Source of the DNA: Bacteroidota bacterium | GTDB taxonomy: Bacteria > Bacteroidota > Bacteroidia > Chitinophagales > UBA2359 | DNA length: 6,777 bases | NCBI GenBank assembly: GCA_020629895.1 | Contig: JAHDCM010000214.1 | Coordinates: forward strand, 1-6,777 | Direction: 5' to 3' | Part shown: positions 1 to 6,601 of the stretch, piece by piece | Layout of the letters: every line of letters starts with the position of its first letter | How positions within the stretch are numbered: position 1 is the stretch's first letter | The notes under the pieces: model-generated | Told to the model about the DNA's origin: nothing | Databases searched by the model: none | What the model saw: only the letters and a program-made list of their open reading frames with translations | Program-made: the position numbers and the translations under genes

Positions 1-2
1 CC

Positions 3-728
3 TCAATAGTTCTCCCACTGTTCCTCTGCCACTCGTAAACTCTCAGGCTTTCCCACATCTAACCAAAAATCGGCATCATGCGGATAACCCATAATGCGCT
101 CAGAAGTAAGTAAATTTAAATACACATCAATAATAGAGAAAATACCTTGCTGCCGAATCAAAGAAAGCAAGCGCGGTTCTATCAATTGAATCCCACTAAA
201 CCCCCATTGTGCTGAATACTCAACTGATCTCGCAGGCAATTTTATCGCTCCCGTTTTTATATTCGTCCAACCCACTAGTTGTTGCGCTTTATCAAAAAGC
301 AAATAGCGTGAAGTATCGCGCTTTCGAATAGCCAACGTTGCTAATGCTTCTTGTTGCTCATGATAGTGTCGAAACACTCCTAAATCAAGAGAAGTCAATA
401 TATCGACATTCGCCACTAATATTGCTTGTGTCGAATCTAATAAAGAAGCAGCCTTTAACAATCCACCACCTGTATTGAGTAATTGATCCTTTTCGTGAGA
501 GATAGTAATTTGTAATTCAAAGTGTTTAATAGAATCTACGAAATCAAATAACTGCTCGGCAAAATGATGGGCATTAATGACTATATCAGTATAACCAAAT
601 TGTTGAAGTCGCAAAATGGCCCACTCTAGTAAAGGCTTGCCTTGTACATGAACAAGGGCTTTAGGGCGATCATTGGTGAGTGGACGTAGACGGGTGCCTA
701 AACCTGCTGCAAATATCATTGCTTTCAT
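3..728 (-). CDS. murU: MurU-like sugar-1-phosphate nucleotidyltransferase
   Basis: A 241-residue cytoplasmic NTP transferase with one Rossmann-type domain. The nucleotide-binding signature FAAGLGTRLRPLT is at residues 6-18, followed by RPKALV at 21-26. A TGGG loop lies at 86-89, a metal-binding NVD at 107-109 and FWLDVGKPESL at 221-231, matching the WxDVGTPxxL end of the family. The length fits MurU, which makes UDP-MurNAc from MurNAc-1-phosphate and UTP in peptidoglycan recycling. The MurU assignment rests mainly on the upstream AmgK-like kinase gene, 68 bases away on the same strand and probably in one operon. Differences from Pseudomonas MurU as I recall it are NTGGG for ETGGG, NVD for NGD and GKP for GTx. 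Other sugar-1-phosphate substrates, such as mannose- or glucose-1-phosphate, are therefore possible. The family is certain; the substrate is inferred. The gene is complete, with its TGA stop at the window edge. Confidence 0.8.
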   Translation of the reverse strand: MKAMIFAAGLGTRLRPLTNDRPKALVHVQGKPLLEWAILRLQQFGYTDIVINAHHFAEQLFDFVDSIKHFELQITISHEKDQLLNTGGGLLKAASLLDSTQAILVANVDILTSLDLGVFRHYHEQQEALATLAIRKRDTSRYLLFDKAQQLVGWTNIKTGAIKLPARSVEYSAQWGFSGIQLIEPRLLSLIRQQGIFSIIDVYLNLLTSERIMGYPHDADFWLDVGKPESLRVAEEQWENY

Positions 729-796
729 AGAGAAATGGAATAGTAATTCGTTAAATAAAAGTGAAATCTGTCCTCCTGAAGTCTATATCCTGCCTG

Positions 797-2254
797 CTAA
801 TTGATCCAATTCTTTCTTTCTTGTTCTACATGTTCCAAATCAATTACTATATCGTATTTTTCTTGCAAATGTTGGGCAAGGTGATCAGCGGAATACACTG
901 AGCGATGCTGCCCACCTGTACAGCCAAAACAAACCATCAAATGTTTGAAATTGCGTGCTACATAATTAGCAACACTACGATCAACAATCGCGTAAACAGG
1001 TTCTAAAAATGCTTGGATATTGCTTTGGGTTTCCAGAAATTCAATAACAGGCTGATCGCGGCCAGTCAATTTTTTGTAAGGTTCAAATCGTCCAGGATTG
1101 AAGATAGAACGGCAATCGAAAACATGCCCACCACCATTACCTGAAAGGTCAATAGGAATGCCTTTTCGGTAAGAAAAACTGCGAATGTGAACAGTTAGTT
1201 TTTCACTAGTATCAGTCGTTTCGTATGCCTTGAACTGTTGATCATCGACTAAGGCCTGTAAGCAGCGAAATAGTTCAGGTAATTCAATGGGAAGTTGAAT
1301 ATGGTTTAAGTACCAACGAATATTAGCAAGAGCAGGAGGAATACTTGTTAGAAAATGTGCTTTTTTCTCATAGATACCTCGAAAACCATAAGCTCCTAGT
1401 ACTTGAAGTAGACGAATGAGGAGGTAGGCTTGGTAATGTTGTGTGAAAGAAGATTGATCAATGCTTAGATGTTGACCAAGTTGTTCTAAATAATATTGGT
1501 AAAGTTCCTCTCTTATAGGCTGTGGAATGCGTGCTTTGGCTTGGTATAATAAAGAAATGACATCATATTGCAACGGCCCTTTCATGCCTCCTTGATAATC
1601 AATTAAATGGAGTTGTCCTTCTTTTAGCATAATATTTCGCGACTGAAAATCACGATACATAAAGTAGTTTTGTTGGGCAGTAAGGAGGTAACTGGTGAGG
1701 GTTTGAAAGTCGGCTTCTAGTTGTTGTTCGTTGAAAGGAATATGCGCAAGTTTTAAAAAATAGTATTTCCAATATTGCAAATCCCATTGAATACGTTGGC
1801 TATTAAAACTAGGGTAGGGGTGACACTTCTCAAAATCAAGTCCTTCACTTCCTACTACCTGTACTTTTACAAGTAATGCTAAGGCTTTTTGGTAATAGCT
1901 TTTTGCTTCACTAGAAAATACATCGGATGGATGTTCTTGCCTTGTTTTTTGTAGAAACTGTAAAAGGCTTGTATCGCCTAAATCCTCCAACAAATAACAC
2001 CTTTTATCAGCACTTATACCATAAATTTGAGGAACCGTCAGCCCTTTGGAGGCAAAGTGTGTACTCAAATACAAGAAGGTCTCATTTTCTTTAATAGCAG
2101 TATTGACTGCTCCAATTGCCTGATGGGTCTCATTGCTCAAGCGATAATAGAGACGATTGGAGCCAGATGGAGGTAATGCCTTTATTTGTTGGGCAGGATT
2201 GCCACTCCATTGGGTAAATAATAATTGGAGTTGATCAGAGGTCGATGTAAGCAT
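797..2254 (-). CDS. AmgK-like sugar kinase fused to RapZ C-terminal domain
   Basis: A 485-residue two-domain protein. Residues 1 to about 340 form an aminoglycoside-phosphotransferase-type kinase. EDLGD is at 90-94 and the catalytic loop YRDFQSRNIM at 200-209, with D202 as probable base and N207 as metal ligand. IDYQGG at 218-223 is the DFG-equivalent, with D219. This resembles AmgK, the anomeric kinase that phosphorylates MurNAc (or GlcNAc) at C1. Residues from about 353 to the end match the RapZ/YvcJ C-terminal domain: SFSYRKGIP, FDCRSIFNPGR (379-389), LTGRDQPV and GCTGGQHRSV (454-463). The N-terminal P-loop ATPase half of RapZ is absent. In E. coli this C-terminal domain binds glucosamine-6-phosphate and small RNA. 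A sensing or regulatory role for it here is inference. The downstream murU-like gene supports a MurNAc-recycling pair. The start at 2254 fits the N-terminus of the kinase. The domain calls are firm; substrate and ligand are not tested. Confidence 0.82.
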   Translation of the reverse strand: MLTSTSDQLQLLFTQWSGNPAQQIKALPPSGSNRLYYRLSNETHQAIGAVNTAIKENETFLYLSTHFASKGLTVPQIYGISADKRCYLLEDLGDTSLLQFLQKTRQEHPSDVFSSEAKSYYQKALALLVKVQVVGSEGLDFEKCHPYPSFNSQRIQWDLQYWKYYFLKLAHIPFNEQQLEADFQTLTSYLLTAQQNYFMYRDFQSRNIMLKEGQLHLIDYQGGMKGPLQYDVISLLYQAKARIPQPIREELYQYYLEQLGQHLSIDQSSFTQHYQAYLLIRLLQVLGAYGFRGIYEKKAHFLTSIPPALANIRWYLNHIQLPIELPELFRCLQALVDDQQFKAYETTDTSEKLTVHIRSFSYRKGIPIDLSGNGGGHVFDCRSIFNPGRFEPYKKLTGRDQPVIEFLETQSNIQAFLEPVYAIVDRSVANYVARNFKHLMVCFGCTGGQHRSVYSADHLAQHLQEKYDIVIDLEHVEQERKNWIN

Positions 2255-2326
2255 ATTGGTTCAGTCATTTTTTACAAGAGGTGAAGATAGGAGAATTTTT
2301 GGCTTCTTTACTAATCTCAAATAAAA

Positions 2327-2358
2327 TTTGGAGGATTCAGTTATACAAAGTATAATTG
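2327..2358 (+). promoter_or_regulatory. Possible Bacteroidota-type promoter for the membrane protein gene
   Basis: A TTTG at 2327-2330 is followed after 20 bases by TATAATTG at 2351-2358. The Bacteroidota housekeeping pattern is TTTG, about 20 bases, then TAnnTTTG, so there is one mismatch in the -7 box. Transcription would start only about 6-10 bases before the ATG at 2372, giving a very short leader. It lies in the 117-base gap between divergent genes. I saw no comparable site for the kinase gene on the other strand. Confidence 0.3.
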
Positions 2359-2371
2359 TGGTACTTCCTCT

Positions 2372-3661
2372 ATGAAACACGAAAACTATACCGATCAACT
2401 ACCCGACTGGTTGCGCGACTTACAAAACGAAAGTTGGCAAGTAGAAGTCGTTTTATCAGGTTTGATTTTATTCTCTCTTTTTCAAGGATTCGACTTCATA
2501 GATTACATAGAAAGCCGTTTTATTTTTGAATTTTCCATTTTAAATGTACAAGGTTTAGGAGCCATTTTAAAAACAGCTAATGCTTGGTTGATTATATGTT
2601 TTGTGGCTCATCTATTATTACGAGCAGTGTGGGTAGGAATGGTAGGTTTATCTTATAGCTTTCCACAAGGAATTCGAAAAGAAAATTTAAAATATCGTCC
2701 TGTATTTAAGCAATTTTTAGAGCGAATACCCGATACAAAAGATCGTATTTTACAACTAGAACGATGGGCAAGCATTATGTTTTCCGTTGCTTATTTGTTT
2801 TTTATGTCTTTACTCGGAGCCTTGAGTTACATCATGTTTTTATTAGTCTTTCCTGTATTTGCAATCAAACCACTTTTCAGTAACTTTGACGACTATGCTT
2901 ATATAGCAGGTTGGATGAATACAGTCATTATCAATATAGGTATCGCTTTTATATTCGATTTCTTGAGTTTAGGTTTATTTAAAAAAATACCCTATTTCGC
3001 GCGCATTTATTATCCGATTTATCGCGTAGTAAATATAGTTACGCTTGCCTTTATGTATCGTAACATTTACTACACACTTGTTACAAATATCAAGTACTGG
3101 AAATTGATAGGAGCTGTTTTGGTGTACATCGGAGCGTCTTATTTTTTGATGGAAGCTTATACAGGCAATGGAATATCTGGTATTGAGATGTTTCCGAAAT
3201 CGCGTAGTACAGAAGTCGTTTTAGAATTGCACGAATATGATAATTTAAGAGATCCCGAAGAACATGTGGTGCTTAGTATCCAATCGGATGTTATTGAAGA
3301 TAATTACCTCCGTATTTTTGTAGCTAGTATCCACATGATTGAAGATTCTATCAAGGTAAATTGTAATTATGAAGAACGGGTGAAGGAGGAAGCACAGGAT
3401 ACACTTGCCCTAAATTGCATGAAAGAGTATTTGGATGTTTGGGTGGATGATAGCCTACAAAACACACCTACTTGGCTTTTTTATAGACAAAAAAATACCA
3501 ACCAACTAGGAGTGATTAGCTATTTGAATATTGACCATTTAGATATTGGAAACCATTATGTGGAAGTAAAGTTTATGAAACCTATTTCTGACAAGTTTAA
3601 AGGACTTGGAAGGATTCCGTTTTACAAAACGGTGGGGAGGAGAGAGGGGTTGAGGGACTGA
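2372..3661 (+). CDS. Unrecognised multi-pass membrane protein with soluble C-terminal domain
   Basis: A 429-residue protein whose family I do not recognise. Hydrophobic stretches suggest about six membrane segments near residues 24-40, 70-93, 133-160, 183-203, 213-230 (weak) and 244-263. A basic loop (RKENLKYRP and following) lies between the second and third. From about residue 264 to the end the protein is polar and probably mostly beta, with two cysteines (C331, C349) close enough to form a disulfide if the domain faces the periplasm. With six segments both ends would share a side; if the weak fifth is not a membrane segment they would be on opposite sides. No catalytic motif, signal peptide or transporter signature is evident. 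It is a single gene, divergent from the kinase and convergent with the tail-collar gene. The last residues (GRREGLRD) are encoded by a purine-rich repeat-like stretch, so the true C-terminus of homologues may differ. Confidence 0.8.
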   Translation: MKHENYTDQLPDWLRDLQNESWQVEVVLSGLILFSLFQGFDFIDYIESRFIFEFSILNVQGLGAILKTANAWLIICFVAHLLLRAVWVGMVGLSYSFPQGIRKENLKYRPVFKQFLERIPDTKDRILQLERWASIMFSVAYLFFMSLLGALSYIMFLLVFPVFAIKPLFSNFDDYAYIAGWMNTVIINIGIAFIFDFLSLGLFKKIPYFARIYYPIYRVVNIVTLAFMYRNIYYTLVTNIKYWKLIGAVLVYIGASYFLMEAYTGNGISGIEMFPKSRSTEVVLELHEYDNLRDPEEHVVLSIQSDVIEDNYLRIFVASIHMIEDSIKVNCNYEERVKEEAQDTLALNCMKEYLDVWVDDSLQNTPTWLFYRQKNTNQLGVISYLNIDHLDIGNHYVEVKFMKPISDKFKGLGRIPFYKTVGRREGLRD

Positions 3662-3676
3662 AGGATTGAAGGATGC
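3647..3676 (+). repeat. Short imperfect 8-base purine-rich tandem repeat
   Basis: Units GGGTTGAG, GGACTGAA, GGATTGAA and a partial GGATGC follow one another. They lie across the end of the membrane protein gene, and its TGA stop (3659-3661) falls inside the second unit. The upstream bases from 3632 are also almost all purine. This is probably slippage-prone sequence; a function is not evident. Confidence 0.45.
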
Positions 3677-3712
3677 GTAAAGAGTATATTCACCCAATCA
3701 TTCATCGTTTTT

Positions 3713-3943
3713 GCGCAAGGGATAGAGGCGGAATAGGGCGTGAGGAGGCTGCTAGTGAAGCAGGGAGTTGCCGCAGGCTGAGCGGTATGAGCGAAGACAA
3801 GGGACGACCATGCTGAACAGTAGCCGAGTAGCCCTATATTAGCCGAAAGCCCGACCAAGCCGCAGTGCTGCCGGTTAGCCTGTCCAAGCGTTTTCGCTTG
3901 GAAAAGGTGTTGAGCCAGCATTGCGACTTGGATGCGCCCAAAA
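3713..3943 (-). repeat. Structured intergenic repeat, element 1 (full copy)
   Basis: A non-coding, G+C-rich block (hand count 105/180, 58%, over 3721-3900) between A+T-rich genes. Read on the minus strand it begins TTTTGGGCG (3943-3935), 14 bases after the stop of the tail-collar gene. Next comes a long stem: 3916-3931 pairs with 3855-3870, 14 of 16 positions Watson-Crick, one G-T and one mismatch. An inner 8-bp hairpin with a 4-base loop lies inside (3883-3890 with 3895-3902). The stem is followed directly by TCGGGCT (3854-3848). After more G+C-rich sequence it ends CTATCCCTTGCGC (3725-3713). The same start, stem and TCGGGCT order recurs in the element at 6602. From memory, GGGCGTGTCC...TCGGGCT...CTATCCCT repeats are widespread in Bacteroidota; I cannot confirm this here. 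Its function is unknown. A 99-codon reading frame on the minus strand (3622-3921) crosses it but resembles no protein. Confidence 0.72.
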
Positions 3944-3957
3944 GAAATGTTAAAAAT

Positions 3958-4482
3958 TTAGTTACGAGAAGGATAAATTCCTTGTAAAGCAATGATATAA
4001 TTTACACCAAGATATGGTTGTAAGTTGTTTGGATTTTTAGAAACTTGAAATTTTTTATCGCTTGGGTCGGCAGACTCCGCTAAACGAAGAGAAACGGCAT
4101 CAGAGGAGCCAGTTTCTAGGGAGGAGGTTTCCTGTCCTGACTTTTGTCCAAGTGTATATTGAGAAAGTCCTGGCCCTTGAGATTGTCCAACATGCATCGG
4201 CACACGTCCTCTTAAATCAGGTAAGGCAAAAGTGGTTCGACCGTCTCCACCATAAGTGGTTCCTAATAAGGAAAATAAAGCCTGATGCTCAGCGATTGCA
4301 AGCAATTGACCATCACAAAAGGCCCAGCCGCGAGGGGCAAAGGTTCCTGCAAACATCGCTACTTCTCCAATAAAAGGGTCTGTTGTTTGTGTGTTAGGTG
4401 GTGAAGAAGTGGTAGTAGAGATAAATGAAATGCCAAGGAGCATGATAGCTGTAAGCACGATACTTAATAATACATTTTTCAT
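3958..4482 (-). CDS. Exported phage tail collar domain protein
   Basis: A 174-residue protein. Residues 1 to about 23 form a signal-peptide-like N-terminus: MKN, a hydrophobic run LLSIVLTAIMLLGISFIS, then a Thr/Ser/Pro linker. The tail collar domain follows at about 37-93: FIGEVAMFAG, APRGWAFCDGQLL, LFSLLGTTYGGDG, then FALPDLRGRVP at 85-95. The C-terminus NLQPYLGVNYIIALQGIYPSRN (about 153-174) is the usual end of the microcystin-dependent-protein type. Length is typical for that type, and the His-rich segment often seen in the middle is missing. Such domains occur in phage tail fibres and in bacterial proteins of unknown role. The signal peptide and lack of phage genes nearby suggest a secreted or surface protein, which is inference. 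It is a single gene, ending just before repeat element 1, with a 242-base spacer upstream. Confidence 0.85.
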   Translation of the reverse strand: MKNVLLSIVLTAIMLLGISFISTTTSSPPNTQTTDPFIGEVAMFAGTFAPRGWAFCDGQLLAIAEHQALFSLLGTTYGGDGRTTFALPDLRGRVPMHVGQSQGPGLSQYTLGQKSGQETSSLETGSSDAVSLRLAESADPSDKKFQVSKNPNNLQPYLGVNYIIALQGIYPSRN

Positions 4483-4592
4483 AGCTTGAAAATTTTATGA
4501 CTTATAAAAACAACGAGGAAAATGAAATAATGGTGATACTAAAAAGGTAGGAAACTAGAAAAATAGGATTACATATAATGTACGGCTGTCAC

Positions 4593-4624
4593 TAAAGTTA
4601 GGTAATTACTTTAATTCTACCAAG
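4593..4624 (-). promoter_or_regulatory. Weak promoter candidate for the tail-collar gene
   Basis: In the A+T-rich spacer 4483-4724, the minus strand reads CTTG (4624-4621), 20 bases, then TAACTTTA (4600-4593). Each box differs by one base from the Bacteroidota TTTG / TAnnTTTG pattern. It would leave a leader of roughly 105 bases before the ATG at 4482. Nothing else in this spacer stands out: no open frame of note and no strong terminator after engB. Confidence 0.22.
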
Positions 4625-4724
4625 AAAATGTGTCTAATGTTATTTATATTGTTTTTATCTATAAGGCAAAATAAATTGTCAAAGTGATTTTTAAGTATGT
4701 GTTATTTTTTAGTTGTAATTGTAT

Positions 4725-5339
4725 CTAGACGGGTGAATTCGTCTCATAAAATTGCTCATTTACGCCTTCAATAAAATTAAGTACTTCATCTCGCCCTAGT
4801 TTTTTACGAGATGAAGTCATAAATTGTTGGGGAAGGGTATTCCAATTTTCCAACATTTTGCGATTATAAGCATCTACATGGCTGCCTTTATCATACTTGC
4901 GATCATCAATTTTGGTAAACACCATTACAAAAGGAATGTGCATTTCACCCATCCAGTCGGCAAATTCAAGGTCTTTTTTTTGAGGAGGGATACGCGAATC
5001 AATAAGATGAAATACACATTGTAGGTTTTCACGACGAAGTAGGTAATTGCGAATAAACTGCTCCCACTTTCTACGCTGTACTTTCGAAATTTTTGCATAA
5101 CCATAACCGGGTAAATCGACAATGTACCAATTTTGGTTGACCAAAAAGTGATTTAGCGTTTGCGTCTTGCCAGGCGTATTAGAAACGCGGGCCAAGGCTC
5201 TTCGCTCCATTAGCATATTAATAATTGAAGATTTACCAACATTGGAGCGACCAATAAAGGCATATTCGGGTTTGTCGGGAGTGGGACATTGGGTGACACT
5301 CACATAGCTGCCTACGAAATGGACAGATTGAATTTCCAT
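4725..5339 (-). CDS. engB: Ribosome biogenesis GTPase YihA/YsxC (EngB)
   Basis: A 204-residue TRAFAC-class GTPase of the EngB family, needed in bacteria for assembly of the large ribosomal subunit in the cytoplasm. All G motifs are present: G1 GRSNVGKS (30-37), the G2 region TPGKTQ (55-60), G3 DLPGYG (75-80), G4 TKID (142-145) and G5 TSSRKKLG (175-182). The family hallmarks YAFIGRSNVGKSS and VDLPGYGYAK are intact. Length is normal for the family, and the start at 5339 places the first strand (IQSVHFVGS) as expected. It follows the small unknown gene by 49 bases. A good -7 box in that gap suggests it also has its own promoter. Nothing odd is seen in the protein. Confidence 0.97.
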   Translation of the reverse strand: MEIQSVHFVGSYVSVTQCPTPDKPEYAFIGRSNVGKSSIINMLMERRALARVSNTPGKTQTLNHFLVNQNWYIVDLPGYGYAKISKVQRRKWEQFIRNYLLRRENLQCVFHLIDSRIPPQKKDLEFADWMGEMHIPFVMVFTKIDDRKYDKGSHVDAYNRKMLENWNTLPQQFMTSSRKKLGRDEVLNFIEGVNEQFYETNSPV

Positions 5340-5352
5340 TTTTTTAAAATTT

Positions 5353-5399
5353 AGGCTGCAAAGTTAAGTTATTATTTGTTCTTCTTCACTATGCAGCCT
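5353..5399. repeat. 8-bp inverted repeat flanking the engB promoter
   Basis: AGGCTGCA at 5353-5360 is the exact reverse complement of TGCAGCCT at 5392-5399, separated by 31 bases. One arm codes the last residues of the upstream gene; the other overlaps the engB -7 box and start region. It could be a weak stem, an operator or chance. Confidence 0.3.
5359..5366 (-). promoter_or_regulatory. Promoter -7 box for engB
   Basis: On the minus strand 5366-5359 reads TAACTTTG, a perfect TAnnTTTG box of the Bacteroidota primary sigma factor, followed by CAGCC. It lies 19 bases before the ATG at 5339, so the leader would be about 12-15 bases. No good TTTG is seen at the expected -33 place (near 5387-5390, which reads AGTG), so strength is uncertain. 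Confidence 0.5.
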
Positions 5400-5931
5400 T
5401 TAAATCTGGATTTTCATATTCCATCAAAATATTTTCGGTAAACATATTCAGGAGTTTGGCTTCTTGTTCTACTAAAACACCATTTGCATTCGCAATAGTG
5501 TTCATATAAGTAAACAAAGCCTGTTTTTCTTCTCGATCTAACAAGTCTTGCAAAATTAAGGTAATATCTTCAAGCAAGGGAAGGCGATATTCATTTTCAA
5601 TAGATCTTCGAAAAGCCTCACTTTGAAAGTCTCGAAAAATACGCAATCCCATTTCTTCCGCCGCTGCAATTCCTTTGGCTCGGTTACTATCTTCTACTTC
5701 AGCAGTAACCATTATGGCTCCCAATGTATAGCCTATTTGTGTCAACTCGACTAGAATAGGAAAATTAAGCTTGGGGTGTGGAGGAGGTACTTTGTAGGGG
5801 AGTGGCTTAACAAAAGGGCGGATGAGTTTGTTGTATATTAGATGCGAAGAATTGAGTATAAAATTGGGTAGAATTTGAAGTTTGGAAGGAAAAATAGTAG
5901 CAATCTTACGAGTGGATGGCTGATTTTTCAT
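5389..5931 (-). CDS. Hypothetical protein, possible TerB-like helical C-terminus
   Basis: A 180-residue protein I do not recognise with confidence. Residues 1-55 are basic and proline-containing (KPLPYKVPPPHPK at 42-54) and look like an unstructured or poorly conserved leader. Residues 56-180 are predicted helical without membrane spans: a Glu-rich helix region (VTAEVEDSNRAKGIAAAEE) and a C-terminal YMNTIANANGVLVEQEAKLL (141-160). The latter recalls the repeated A-x-ADG-x-x-x-xxE pattern of TerB/DnaJ-N-type helical domains, but the usual acidic D is replaced by N. This is a weak resemblance, not a call. It lies 49 bases upstream of engB on the same strand and 37 bases from divergent msrA, so any shared control region is tiny. 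A later start is possible, since the first 50 residues carry no recognisable motif. Confidence 0.7.
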   Translation of the reverse strand: MKNQPSTRKIATIFPSKLQILPNFILNSSHLIYNKLIRPFVKPLPYKVPPPHPKLNFPILVELTQIGYTLGAIMVTAEVEDSNRAKGIAAAEEMGLRIFRDFQSEAFRRSIENEYRLPLLEDITLILQDLLDREEKQALFTYMNTIANANGVLVEQEAKLLNMFTENILMEYENPDLKAA

Positions 5932-5968
5932 AAGAGCTTTTTAAGGGATTACAAGGTAGATAGAGGGG

Positions 5969-6601
5969 ATGAATATTTCTTTACTAGTCAAAAAAACAAG
6001 ACGAATGAAAACTAATAAAGTAGTAACTAATACACAACAAAAAATAGGCCAAAGTCCCGCCAATAAAGGCTTTGAGGTCGCTACTATTGGCGGCGGATGC
6101 TTCTGGTGCTTAGAAGCAGTTTATCAAAAAGTGAAAGGTGTAACATCCGTCGTATCAGGGTATTCAGGGGGACATATCGTTAATCCTGCTTATCGAGAAG
6201 TATGTAGTGAGCGCACAGGACATGCAGAGGTAATACAGATTGAATTTGACCCAACTATGGTGAAATATGAAGATTTATTGACTATATTCTGGCATATTCA
6301 TGACCCAACAACGCTCAACCGACAAGGAGGGGATAAGGGAACGCAGTATCGTTCGGTCATTTTTTACCACAATGATGTACAAAAACAGATTGCCGAAGCA
6401 TCGCTAAAAGCAACAGATAGCTCTGATTTATGGCCCCATCCTATCGTTACTGAAGTAGGGCCGCTCATCAATTTTTTTGCTGCCGAAGATTATCATCAGA
6501 ATTATTATCAAGAGCATCAAGCACAACCTTATTGCGTTTTTGTAATTGGCCCTAAAATGAAAAAACTACAAGAGCGTTTTTTACACCAATTAAAAGAGTA
6601 A
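5969..6601 (+). CDS. msrA: Peptide methionine (S)-S-oxide reductase MsrA
   Basis: A 210-residue enzyme that reduces the S-epimer of methionine sulfoxide in proteins and free methionine. The active site GGGCFWCLE is at 41-49, with catalytic C44 and a second Cys (C47) in the GCFWC variant. Other family blocks are GYSGG (64-68), EVCSERTGHAE (77-87), HDPTTLNRQGGDKGTQYRS (111-129), EDYHQNYY (173-180) and QPYCVFVIGPK (186-196). C189 in the last is a candidate resolving cysteine. No MsrB domain is fused. The first 35 residues are basic and polar, not a clear signal peptide. An in-frame ATG at 6005 (residue 13) is a reasonable alternative start, because GAGGGG abuts the 5969 ATG with no spacing. It is divergent from the small unknown gene and followed at once by repeat element 2, whose hairpin probably terminates it. 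Confidence 0.96.
   Translation: MNISLLVKKTRRMKTNKVVTNTQQKIGQSPANKGFEVATIGGGCFWCLEAVYQKVKGVTSVVSGYSGGHIVNPAYREVCSERTGHAEVIQIEFDPTMVKYEDLLTIFWHIHDPTTLNRQGGDKGTQYRSVIFYHNDVQKQIAEASLKATDSSDLWPHPIVTEVGPLINFFAAEDYHQNYYQEHQAQPYCVFVIGPKMKKLQERFLHQLKE

Noticed and set aside
3703..3712. The 10-mer CATCGTTTTT beside element 1 also occurs in the element 2 hairpin (6659-6668)
   Set aside because: A 10-base match is expected by chance in a window this size, and it lies outside element 1 but inside the variable arm of element 2.
3883..3902. Inner hairpin of element 1 as a terminator
   Set aside because: The 8-bp stem is strong but is not followed by a T tract on either strand at the right place, so I did not call a terminator.
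3622..3921. 99-codon open frame on the minus strand
   Set aside because: It runs across repeat element 1 and into the 3' end of the opposite-strand membrane protein gene. Composition follows the repeat's hairpins and resembles no protein, so it is a by-product of the G+C-rich repeat.
4062..4373. 103-codon open frame on the plus strand
   Set aside because: Antisense to the well-supported tail-collar gene, with no domain and no start context.
4824..5122. Two short frames inside engB (plus 4824-5024, minus 4925-5122)
   Set aside because: Both lie wholly inside the engB coding region, whose GTPase motifs are complete, and neither resembles a protein.
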